Below are positions 1 through 7,172 of a stretch of 64,000 nt of DNA, piece after piece. Each line of letters starts with the position of its first letter. Position 1 is the first letter of the stretch. The notes under the pieces are model-generated. The model had not been told where the DNA came from, searched no databases, and worked only from the letters and a program-made list of their open reading frames with translations. Location: the NCBI RefSeq assembly GCF_006715765.1, contig NZ_VFNV01000001.1:1984001-2048000 (forward strand), given 5' to 3'. The DNA is from Rarobacter incanus (GTDB lineage Bacteria; Actinomycetota; Actinomycetes; Actinomycetales; Cellulomonadaceae). The translations under genes and the position numbers were made by a program.

Positions 1-1
1 G

Positions 2-1705
2 TCGCGGAACCTGCTGGTCGTTTCGTCCGAGGTTGACGACGCTTCCGCGGGTGTGCGCTCCAGCGTCAACGTTTTCGGGTACGGAGCCGCGTTCGCGGGC
101 GGCGCGGGGGCACCGCAATTCCCGTCGGTGGTTTCCGCGAACGATGCCCAGGGCAATCCGATCGGTTGGACGGCGCTTGGTGCGCTGAGCACCGACCCTG
201 TCGACGCCGACTACCTGTGGACCGCGGCGGATTCGGCCATGTCCCCGTCCAAGATATTCCACGTCAACGTGGCGGCCGACCCCGCGGTTATTGACGGCGC
301 CATCGCGGTGACCGAAGCGGGCGAGCCGATCGGCTTGGACATCGAGGGGGTCTTTGCGCGGCCGCAGGGCGGGTTCTGGCTCGGTGTTGAGGGCGCGACC
401 GGCGACAAGAACCAGATCGTGCGGGTCGACGCGGCCGGCGAGATTCAGGAGCAGATTTCGCTTCCCGAGGGCACTGCCTCGAACATGGGGAAGTGGGGAA
501 TCGAAGGCGTCACCGCGACCTGGGATCGAACCGGCGAACACGTCTACTTCGTCCTACAGCGTGGTGTGGGCAAGACGGGCTCCGCAACTGCAGCAACAAT
601 TGGACGGTACGACGTTTCGGACAAGACGTTCCACTGGTTCAGCTACCCGCTTGAGTCGGCCACGACCGCGGGTGACTGGATGGGCGTATCTGAGATTACT
701 GCGCTGGGCCACTCGCGGTTCGCGATCATCGAACGCGACAAGCTGAACGGCCCGGCCGCCTCCGTGAAGCGCGTATACATCGTCACGCTGCCGACACCCG
801 GATCGCAAGAGGATGCGCCCGCGGCCGATGCGGTGGAAGATGCGACTGCACTTGAAAAGACGCTGCTGGTAGATGCGCTGCCCATGCTGCGCGCGACGGC
901 GGGATGGACACAAGAAAAACTTGAAGGGCTGACCGTCGGGTTGGATGGAATTCTGTACGCGGTCACCGATAACGACGGCGTCAAAGACGCGACGGGGGAA
1001 ACCCAGTTGCTGCGCCTCGGTGCCATCGACGGGTTGCTTGCCGCGACGCAGAGCGACGGCTCGGCTGGTTCCGATGGTGGTTCGGACGGTGGTTCCGATG
1101 GTGGTTCGAACGGTGGTTCGGACGGCGCAGGCACCCCGGCGCCCGTGACGTACACCGTTGCCGCTGCGGCCACGGCGGCCACGGTCGGGAAGCGGGCCGT
1201 CGTCACGGTCCAGGTCGGTTCATCCGTGGCGGGAGCAATCAACGGGACTGCGTCCGTGCGGCGCGGCGCCGCCGAATTGGCCAGTGGAAGGTTGGTTGAG
1301 GGGGGCGCGGAACTCGTCCTTCCAAGTAACCTCACTGCGGGAACGCATCGCCTCACGGTGGTCGTCGGGGTGGCGGGGGCCGCGAAATCGGCATCCGTGG
1401 CGCTCTCCGTGCGGGTCGCCAAGGCCGCCGCGAAGGTTCGCGTTACTAAGGTCGCGAAGGTCAAGCGAGGCAAGCGCGCGCGAATCACGGTGTCAGTCGC
1501 GGGCGTCGGTGGGGTCAGGCCGACGGGCAAGGTAACCGTGGCTGTGGGGGGCAAGAAGGTCGGGGCAGCGAAGATGAGTGTTGGCGCGGGTGCGCGAGCT
1601 GTTGTGGCTGTCACGACCAAAAAGTTGCGGAAGGGCGGAAAAGTGACCGCCGTATACGGGGGTGACCGGAACTATCTGGGAGCAAGCGCGACGAAGAAAA
1701 AGTAG
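2..1705 (+). CDS. Secreted phytase-like (esterase-like) protein, 5' end outside the window
   Basis: The reading frame is open from the first bases of the window (SRNLLVVSSEVDDASAG precedes the first internal GTG at 53), so this is the C-terminal 567 residues of a longer protein. The visible N-terminal part resembles the end of a choice-of-anchor-I-type region followed by the phytase-like 'esterase-like activity' beta-propeller family (motifs DADYLWTAADSAM, GLDIEGVFARP, WGIEGVTATW). A Gly/Ser/Asp linker made of 12-base repeats (about 1065-1130) leads to two Ig-like modules, the last rich in Lys. Such proteins are exported and may hydrolyse phosphate or carboxyl esters; the substrate cannot be read from sequence. 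No LPXTG or C-terminal membrane anchor is present. The C-terminal modules resemble those of the GH125-like and GH92 proteins downstream. Confidence 0.75.
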   Translation, partial: SRNLLVVSSEVDDASAGVRSSVNVFGYGAAFAGGAGAPQFPSVVSANDAQGNPIGWTALGALSTDPVDADYLWTAADSAMSPSKIFHVNVAADPAVIDGAIAVTEAGEPIGLDIEGVFARPQGGFWLGVEGATGDKNQIVRVDAAGEIQEQISLPEGTASNMGKWGIEGVTATWDRTGEHVYFVLQRGVGKTGSATAATIGRYDVSDKTFHWFSYPLESATTAGDWMGVSEITALGHSRFAIIERDKLNGPAASVKRVYIVTLPTPGSQEDAPAADAVEDATALEKTLLVDALPMLRATAGWTQEKLEGLTVGLDGILYAVTDNDGVKDATGETQLLRLGAIDGLLAATQSDGSAGSDGGSDGGSDGGSNGGSDGAGTPAPVTYTVAAAATAATVGKRAVVTVQVGSSVAGAINGTASVRRGAAELASGRLVEGGAELVLPSNLTAGTHRLTVVVGVAGAAKSASVALSVRVAKAAAKVRVTKVAKVKRGKRARITVSVAGVGGVRPTGKVTVAVGGKKVGAAKMSVGAGARAVVAVTTKKLRKGGKVTAVYGGDRNYLGASATKKK

Positions 1706-1719
1706 CGTCACTGCGCACT

Positions 1720-1799
1720 GGGGTCGCTGGGCGCGGTTGTTGCTGGGGGTCGCTGGGCGCGGTTGTTGCTGGGGGTCGCTGGGCGCGGCTGTTGATCAG
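1720..1799 (+). repeat. Three-copy 26-base tandem repeat
   Basis: The unit GGGTCGCTGGGCGCGGTTGT plus six more bases recurs with a 26-base period (GTCGCT starts near 1723, 1749 and 1775); the third copy diverges at its end. The period is not a multiple of three and the repeat begins 15 bases after a stop codon, so it is non-coding. Confidence 0.85.
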
Positions 1800-1916
1800 G
1801 TCGCGCCCGGCGATCCCCTTTGCGTAAATTGCTCGCGAATGGGCGGGTGATAACTCCGTCATTGGCTTAATTGCGCTTGTGGGAATCATGTATTCCACGT
1901 AAGGTCAACCTCGATA

Positions 1917-1931
1917 CGACAACGTTGTCAG
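1917..1931. promoter_or_regulatory. LacI-type operator upstream of the GH125-like gene
   Basis: GACAACGTTGTC at 1918-1929 is a perfect 12-base palindrome with a central CG, the usual form of LacI/GalR-family operators. It ends about 80 bases before the chosen start codon (2011). A near copy (TGACAACGATGTCAG) precedes the GH92 gene at 11653-11668, which supports a shared regulator. No regulator gene lies in this window. Confidence 0.7.
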
Positions 1932-1939
1932 TTCGTCTT

Positions 1940-1957
1940 GGGGACAAGGCCGTCCCC
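1940..1957 (+). promoter_or_regulatory. 5'-leader hairpin of the GH125-like gene
   Basis: GGGGAC (1940-1945) and GTCCCC (1952-1957) form a perfect 6-bp stem with a 6-base loop, ten bases after the operator. It may be an mRNA leader structure or part of the operator region; its function is unknown. Confidence 0.4.
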
Positions 1958-2010
1958 GGGGCTACCGTTCGCAGACCCACCGGTCAGCGATGCCATCGAG
2001 AGGTGCAAGG

Positions 2011-5000
2011 ATGCGTCTGAAGAGATTAGTTTCCGGGATAGCGATAGCGGCATGTGGGTCGCTTGCGATACCGCTAGCCCTTGCCAGTTCGCCAGCGGTG
2101 GCGGTCACCGCAGGGGGTGATTCACTCTCCGGCGGCCGGCCGGGACTCGCGCAGCAGGCCACACTCGGTGACATCCTCGACGCGAGTTACGCCTCGCTGT
2201 CGGATCGTGTGACTGCGTCTGGCTTCGCGCCAACATCAGTAAACGGCGGCTACACCGGCATGTTTATTCGTGATTCTTCGATACAGGCGATGGCTATGCA
2301 GGCGGCGGGTGAGCCCGACAAAGCGCGCGACGTTTTGCAGTACATTTCTTCGTACGGCCAGGTGAAGGGCGCCAACCGGGCTCCCAGGGTATTACCGAAC
2401 GAGGCCTACTCAGTCGATAATTCCGTACCAGCTGACCCCTTCGCTGGTAGGGAAGGCCAATACCAGCTTCACGCGACTGCGCACACCGCTTTCAAACTGA
2501 CCGATGGAAACAGAGTCGCCCAACCGTTCACCTTGCGCGACAACTATCTCGACACAGTGAAACTCATCATGTGGTCGTACTCCGGGCAGGAGGGAACGGT
2601 CCGGATTTCGGTTCGCACCAACTACGACGCCGCCGACGAGATCGCCTACACGGAGGTGAAGCGGACGGATCTCCCGGAGGAGAACGCTGACCAGTGGCAG
2701 ACCTTCAAGCTTGAGACGATTCCTGGGAAGGAGAGCTACCTGCACGAGGGCGCCAAACTCTGGCTCGTCATGGAATCGACCAGCAGCCAGCGGTATGGCG
2801 TTACCGTCGCGAACAAGTCCATCAACCCGCCTGGATCACTGTATAACTGGGAATACGGTCGTTGGGAGGAAAAGGGGCACTCGGTTGCATTTGCAATAAA
2901 CGACGTTCCCACCTCCGCCACCTCAGGTGCTCCGGTTCCAACAACGCAGGTTGCCACCGTCGGCGAATCGCAGGCCGTCACACAACAATTCGTTAGTTCA
3001 AACCCGCTCGGCGGTCTAACGCTCGCGTTGGCACGCGGAACCGGTGCCAGCGGTAACGTAGTCGTGAGTGTGAGCGATGGATCTGGCATCGAGCGTACTG
3101 CGACAATGGCCGCTAGCACATTGGGGACGTCGTCCGCGTGGAAGCAATTCACATTCCCCGCACTTGGTGTAAGGTCCGCGGACCGCAAGTATTCTGTGAA
3201 AATCAGCGCGCCGGCATCCGCGGCGGGTTCGGTGCTCGTCTACGGTGTCGCGGGTAAGGCCGCGAGCGTCCCGACCGCCATGTCAACCACTGCTAGCGCC
3301 TCGACGGTCGAAGGGGACGCGACGGCCGGGTTCCAGGCACAATCATTGGTCTACAGCGGTGAAGACATGGCCAACCAGCCGGATGGTAACTACATGTACA
3401 TCCTGGCGTGGGCGCGATACATCAATGCCTTCCCGTACGACACGCAATTCATCGCCGAAACCTATCCCACGGTGTCCGCTTGGGCGAACTACTACTTGAC
3501 GGACGAGTTCTGGAATACGGGCATCAATCCGACGACGGGCAAGCCTCTCAACCTCTTGTACAACCCAGAATTTGAGGGGTCGCGCAAGAATGTGCACCTA
3601 CGCGGTTACGACATCATCACCAACGTCTTCGCGTCACAGGCGCTGAGCGAGCTGGCAGACGTCGCGGTCATCGCAGGTGAGGACGCGTCCACCATTGAGG
3701 GTTGGCGTGAGTGGTCCGCCGAGATAGCGAAGGGAATCAACGACAACCTGGTCGTAACGCGCGACGTCGAAGGCGTCTCGAAGCAGATCTACCGTGAGAT
3801 GTACTGGCTGCCGGATGGCGAGACCAACACCAAGAATAATTCGGCACTGAAGCGGTGGGACGGGTTCAACTGGGCGAACTTTGCCCCCGTTGCCGCAGAC
3901 TGGGCCGGCATCGACCGCGCAGTCATGGCCAATACCTACGAAGCGTATTTGGACGGAGGGTCGTACACATGGCCGGCTAAAGGCGGCAAGGGACCGTGGT
4001 TGATGTTGCAGGCATGCACACGGAACCTGGGGCCGGATCCGGAGGGCGCAACGTGCAACTTCGATGTTGAGGTGATCGGCAAGGGCCTTGGCTGGGAGTT
4101 CGCTTGGGTCAAGGAATACGGCGGTGAAGTCGAAAGCATGCGACTTCCCGTGCTCGCGGACTTTGTTGAGGCGCACACGGGATCGAACAATCTCTTGCAA
4201 GAGTCGTTCCTGCTCGATCGTGAAAAGGATCCGGGCAACCAGGAGCAGACTGCCTGGTGGGTGTGGGGAATGCTTCGCGCGTACCCAAGGTCGCAGCAAA
4301 TCATGGGGCAAGAGCCCGCAGTTCGCGGCATCGCCGAGGTAGGGAAGACACTGACCGCAGATGCCGGTGAGTGGTCACCGAGTGACGTGGAGCTGTCCTA
4401 TCAGTGGTACGCGAACGGTACCGCCATCTACGGCCAGACGGCGTCGACCCTGGTCGTGCCGGATAGCGTGTTGGGGAAAAAGATCACGGTGCGAGTTTCG
4501 GGTAGCAAGCCTGGATACGACAGGGTTCTTATCGAATCGGTGCAGACCGCGGCGGTCGTGGAGGCCGGGACTACTCCGGTCGATCCGGTCGACGCGCAGG
4601 TGAAGCTCGAGGCGAGCTCTACTGCTGTCAAGGAGGGGGCGTCGGTGGCTCTGCGCGTCGGCCTGGCGGAGCAGGCGACGGGGACGGTGGAGTTCTTCGA
4701 CGGTGCGCAGTCGCTCGGATCTTTGCCGGTAGAGGGCGGGGCGGCCACTAAGCAGGTGACTGCTTTGAGCGTTGGCACGCACGTTTTCACCGCGAAGTAC
4801 AGCGGTGACGAGGCCTACCTGGCCGCCACGACCGAATCCGTGAGTGTGGTGGTTGCGGCGAACCCGGTCGCGCACGTAACGCTCGGCACGCCGAAGTTCC
4901 TCACGTCGAGTCAACCTTTCAACGCGGTCACTGCGCGACGCGCGCAGGTGAGCGTAACCGTGAAGGGAACGCTCGCGGGCGCGGTGGAGTTTACGGCTAA

Positions 5001-5475
5001 CGGAAAGGTGCTCGGCCGAGCTGGCATCGTGCGATCGGGTACCGAAGGCGTCGCGACACTGCTCCTTCCCGCGAAGCTCGCGGTGGGTAACTACTCGCGG
5101 CTGACGGCGCGTCTGGTATCAGGCTCAACAACCGTGGTATCTGCGGCGGGTGAGCAGACTTTCACTGTGGTGAAGGCCTCCACAAAGAAGGTCAAGGTGA
5201 AGGCGAAGAAGTTTGCACGCGGTACCAACCCGAAGATCAAGGTCACGGTTACCAAACTCTCGAACGGGCGCGTCGCAACGGGCAAACTGCTTGTTCGCAT
5301 TGGAGGGAAGACCGTCAAGACGGTAAAAATCAACGCGAAGAAGAAGGGGAAAGTTTCATTCCGACTCAAGAAGAAGTACTTCAAGTCGGTTAAGGTGCGT
5401 GTCCGGTTCGTCCCGAAGTCGAAGGCGACGACCCTGGCCAAGTGGTCAAAACGGGTGACGCTGAAAGCGAAGTGA
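2011..5475 (+). CDS. Secreted GH125-like alpha-mannosidase with inserted beta-sandwich domains
   Basis: ATG 2011 is preferred to ATG 1990 because GAGAGG lies just upstream and it begins a standard signal peptide (MRLKRLVSG, hydrophobic core, ASSPAVA). The 1154-residue product has an (alpha/alpha)6-type catalytic region. YTGMFIRDSS near residue 81-90 corresponds to the WLRDS motif of GH125, and QESFLLD...AWWVWGMLRAYP near 730-760 corresponds to its C-terminal HEGF...DWFAW region. The two halves are separated by about 300 residues (150-450) that look like two beta-sandwich modules. Ig-like modules follow at about 770-950, then Lys-rich modules at 951-1154. GH125 enzymes are exo-alpha-1,6-mannosidases; that activity is inferred here from distant motifs. 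The gene stands alone, with an operator before it and a hairpin after it. Confidence 0.6.
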   Translation: MRLKRLVSGIAIAACGSLAIPLALASSPAVAVTAGGDSLSGGRPGLAQQATLGDILDASYASLSDRVTASGFAPTSVNGGYTGMFIRDSSIQAMAMQAAGEPDKARDVLQYISSYGQVKGANRAPRVLPNEAYSVDNSVPADPFAGREGQYQLHATAHTAFKLTDGNRVAQPFTLRDNYLDTVKLIMWSYSGQEGTVRISVRTNYDAADEIAYTEVKRTDLPEENADQWQTFKLETIPGKESYLHEGAKLWLVMESTSSQRYGVTVANKSINPPGSLYNWEYGRWEEKGHSVAFAINDVPTSATSGAPVPTTQVATVGESQAVTQQFVSSNPLGGLTLALARGTGASGNVVVSVSDGSGIERTATMAASTLGTSSAWKQFTFPALGVRSADRKYSVKISAPASAAGSVLVYGVAGKAASVPTAMSTTASASTVEGDATAGFQAQSLVYSGEDMANQPDGNYMYILAWARYINAFPYDTQFIAETYPTVSAWANYYLTDEFWNTGINPTTGKPLNLLYNPEFEGSRKNVHLRGYDIITNVFASQALSELADVAVIAGEDASTIEGWREWSAEIAKGINDNLVVTRDVEGVSKQIYREMYWLPDGETNTKNNSALKRWDGFNWANFAPVAADWAGIDRAVMANTYEAYLDGGSYTWPAKGGKGPWLMLQACTRNLGPDPEGATCNFDVEVIGKGLGWEFAWVKEYGGEVESMRLPVLADFVEAHTGSNNLLQESFLLDREKDPGNQEQTAWWVWGMLRAYPRSQQIMGQEPAVRGIAEVGKTLTADAGEWSPSDVELSYQWYANGTAIYGQTASTLVVPDSVLGKKITVRVSGSKPGYDRVLIESVQTAAVVEAGTTPVDPVDAQVKLEASSTAVKEGASVALRVGLAEQATGTVEFFDGAQSLGSLPVEGGAATKQVTALSVGTHVFTAKYSGDEAYLAATTESVSVVVAANPVAHVTLGTPKFLTSSQPFNAVTARRAQVSVTVKGTLAGAVEFTANGKVLGRAGIVRSGTEGVATLLLPAKLAVGNYSRLTARLVSGSTTVVSAAGEQTFTVVKASTKKVKVKAKKFARGTNPKIKVTVTKLSNGRVATGKLLVRIGGKTVKTVKINAKKKGKVSFRLKKKYFKSVKVRVRFVPKSKATTLAKWSKRVTLKAK

Positions 5476-5481
5476 TGTGAG

Positions 5482-5525
5482 GGGGTGCGGGACCCGCGGT
5501 GATCTGTTGGCGGTTCCCGTACCCC
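5482..5525 (+). terminator. Putative terminator after the GH125-like gene
   Basis: GGGGTGCGGGA (5482-5492) pairs with TCCCGTACCCC (5515-5525) with a single mismatch and a 22-base loop, starting 7 bases after the stop codon. There is no T tract, which is common in high-GC actinobacteria. Confidence 0.5.
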
Positions 5526-5615
5526 TGCGTGCGACCGGCAAAGGGGCGACCGGATGCTGGGCAGCTTTGCGAAACCGACCGGTTTGTATCGGCCAGCATT
5601 CGAGTCGTCGTCGGG

Positions 5616-5621
5616 TATAGT
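5616..5621 (+). promoter_or_regulatory. -10-like element for rplY
   Basis: TATAGT in GGGTATAGTGG is close to the TATAAT consensus. It lies about 200 bases upstream of the rplY start, implying a long leader. No clear -35 hexamer is found at 16-18 bases, so the call is tentative. Confidence 0.4.
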
Positions 5622-5675
5622 GGTTAGGTTGCCTCGGCGAGGGACGAGCGACGTGCCATTGTGCCGCGTCCGCAA

Positions 5676-5700
5676 GCACCACGGGAAACCCCGTGAGTGC
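5676..5700 (+). promoter_or_regulatory. Stable hairpin in the rplY 5' leader
   Basis: GCACCACGGG (5676-5685) pairs with CCCGTG-a-GTGC (5690-5700), giving ten base pairs with one bulged A and a short AAAC loop. It sits between the -10-like element and the start codon. A ribosomal protein gene with a structured leader suggests translational autoregulation, but no known L25 leader class was matched. Confidence 0.5.
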
Positions 5701-5818
5701 CGTCCGTTATCGACAGGGCGAAGGCGCTGACGCGCCCGTCACCCGTCCCGCGCCTAGGCGATACGCCGACGTTCCCCACTGGCGATCGGCCCACGGAAGA
5801 TCTCATCGGAGTAAAACA

Positions 5819-6415
5819 ATGTCTACAATTCAGCTTTCGGCCGTCAAGCGCACCGAATTCGGTAAGGGTGCCGCGCGCCGCGCACGTCGCGCCAACCAGA
5901 CCCCCGCCGTCCTGTACGGCCACGGTTCGGACCCCATTCACATCGCACTGCCCGCGCACGACACCCTGATGGCGCTCAAGCACCACAACGCGCTCTTCGA
6001 GCTCGACATCGAGGGCGACAAGCAGCTCGCCATCGCCAAGGAAGTTCAGCGCAACCCGATCCGCGACACGATCGTCCACGTCGACTTCTTGATCGTCAAG
6101 CGCGGCGAGAAGATCGACGTCGATGTCGAACTGGTCATTGTCGGCGAGGCCGCTCCCGCCACCATGGTTCTGCTCGACGCGCAGACCATCTCGATTGCGG
6201 CAGAGGCCACCCACCTCCCCAGCTCTATTGAGGTTGACGTCACCGGTTTGGAGGCGGGACAGCACGTCACCGCGGGCGACCTGAGCCTGCCCACCGGCGC
6301 GGAGCTCGTTACCGAAGCGGACACCGTTGTCGTGACCGTTTCCGAAGAGACCGTCGAAGAGGAAGCTCCCGCTGCGGATGAAGCGGCTGGCGCCGAAGAG
6401 GCCCCGGAGGCCTGA
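5819..6415 (+). CDS. rplY: 50S ribosomal protein L25/general stress protein Ctc
   Basis: The 198-residue product has the N-terminal 5S rRNA-binding domain (KRTEFGKGAARRARR, TPAVLYGHG, VQRNPIRDTIVHVDF) and the C-terminal TL5/Ctc beta domain, ending in an acidic Glu/Ala tail. It binds 5S rRNA in the central protuberance of the large subunit. ATG 5819 follows CGGAG at normal spacing, whereas an upstream in-frame GTG would lie in the leader hairpin. It heads the conserved actinobacterial order rplY-pth-mfd, with pth starting 154 bases downstream. Confidence 0.95.
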   Translation: MSTIQLSAVKRTEFGKGAARRARRANQTPAVLYGHGSDPIHIALPAHDTLMALKHHNALFELDIEGDKQLAIAKEVQRNPIRDTIVHVDFLIVKRGEKIDVDVELVIVGEAAPATMVLLDAQTISIAAEATHLPSSIEVDVTGLEAGQHVTAGDLSLPTGAELVTEADTVVVTVSEETVEEEAPAADEAAGAEEAPEA

Positions 6416-6569
6416 TATTTCCTACCCGGCAGCCGCCCGTGTTCACCGTGCATCGTGCGGAGGGCAGGGGTGGCTGTTGGTGTCTCCGGCGCCGCACGCA
6501 CAATGCCGGCACGCGGGCGCACGGCGCCGCCCGCGCGGTCCAGTAACCCACATCAGCTAGGTCGTATTC

Positions 6570-7172
6570 ATGTCAGATTCCCCATGGCTCATCGTCGGGC
6601 TCGGCAACCCCGGACCGCAGTACGCGCACAACCGGCACAACGTCGGGCAGATGGTCCTGGACGAGGTAGCAAGCCGCGCAAGCGGCGTCTTTGGCGCGCA
6701 TCGCGCGAACGCCAAGGTTGCCCTGGTGCGCCTTGGGATGGGGCCAGGGGGAGTGCCCGGGCCTAAGGCAGTGTTAGCGAAGCCCTCGTCCTTCATGAAC
6801 ACTTCGGGCGGCCCCGTGTCTGCCTTGGCGAAATACTTCCAAATCCCAGCCGATCGCATCATCGTTGTGCACGACGAGTTGGACATACCCTTCCAGGCGA
6901 TCCGCGCGAAGATCGGTGGCGGCGAAGGCGGCCACAACGGCCTGCGCGACATCTCAAAGGCGCTTGACACAAAGGACTACCTGCGCCTGCGCGTTGGCAT
7001 CGGTAGGCCTCCGGGCCGCATGGACGTGGCCGACTTTGTCCTGAAAGACTTCGGTGCGACCGAGCGCAAGGAACTGCCATTCCTGATTTCTGATGCGGCC
7101 GACGCGGTTGAAATGCTTGTCGCGGAAGGCCTTGTTGCCACCCAACAGAAATACCATTCGAAGGACTCATGA
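6570..7172 (+). CDS. pth: Peptidyl-tRNA hydrolase
   Basis: The 200-residue protein has the family signatures LIVGLGNPGPQYAHNRHNVG with the catalytic His, HDELDIPFQ with the catalytic Asp, and GGGEGGHNGLRDI. It cleaves peptidyl-tRNA released from stalled ribosomes in the cytoplasm. Length is normal. The ATG has only a weak ribosome site (TAGGTCG). Its end overlaps the mfd start by four bases (ATGA), so the two are translationally coupled. Confidence 0.96.
   Translation: MSDSPWLIVGLGNPGPQYAHNRHNVGQMVLDEVASRASGVFGAHRANAKVALVRLGMGPGGVPGPKAVLAKPSSFMNTSGGPVSALAKYFQIPADRIIVVHDELDIPFQAIRAKIGGGEGGHNGLRDISKALDTKDYLRLRVGIGRPPGRMDVADFVLKDFGATERKELPFLISDAADAVEMLVAEGLVATQQKYHSKDS

Larger units (their letters stand above)
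1706..2010. other. Intergenic region with tandem repeat, operator and leader hairpin
   Basis: No coding frame with normal codon use is seen. The stretch holds a three-copy 26-base repeat (about 1720-1799), a 12-base perfect palindrome (1918-1929) that looks like a LacI-family operator, and a GC hairpin (1940-1957). These lie between the phytase-like gene and the GH125-like gene and probably form the latter's control region. Confidence 0.7.
5476..5818. other. Intergenic region upstream of rplY
   Basis: This 343-base stretch holds the terminator-like hairpin after the GH125-like gene, a TATAGT -10-like element (5616-5621) and a long structured 5' leader for rplY. No convincing coding frame was seen. 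In many actinobacteria prs lies directly upstream of rplY; it is absent here. Confidence 0.6.

Noticed and set aside
643-1620. A 325-codon minus-strand frame rich in Pro, Ser and Thr
   Set aside because: It mirrors the Gly/Ser linker and Ig modules of the phytase-like gene and has no independent start signal.
5600-5700. Possible tRNA upstream of rplY (GGGTATAGTGGTTAG resembles a D-arm)
   Set aside because: No matching acceptor stem, anticodon stem or T-arm could be built; a promoter and leader hairpin explain it better.
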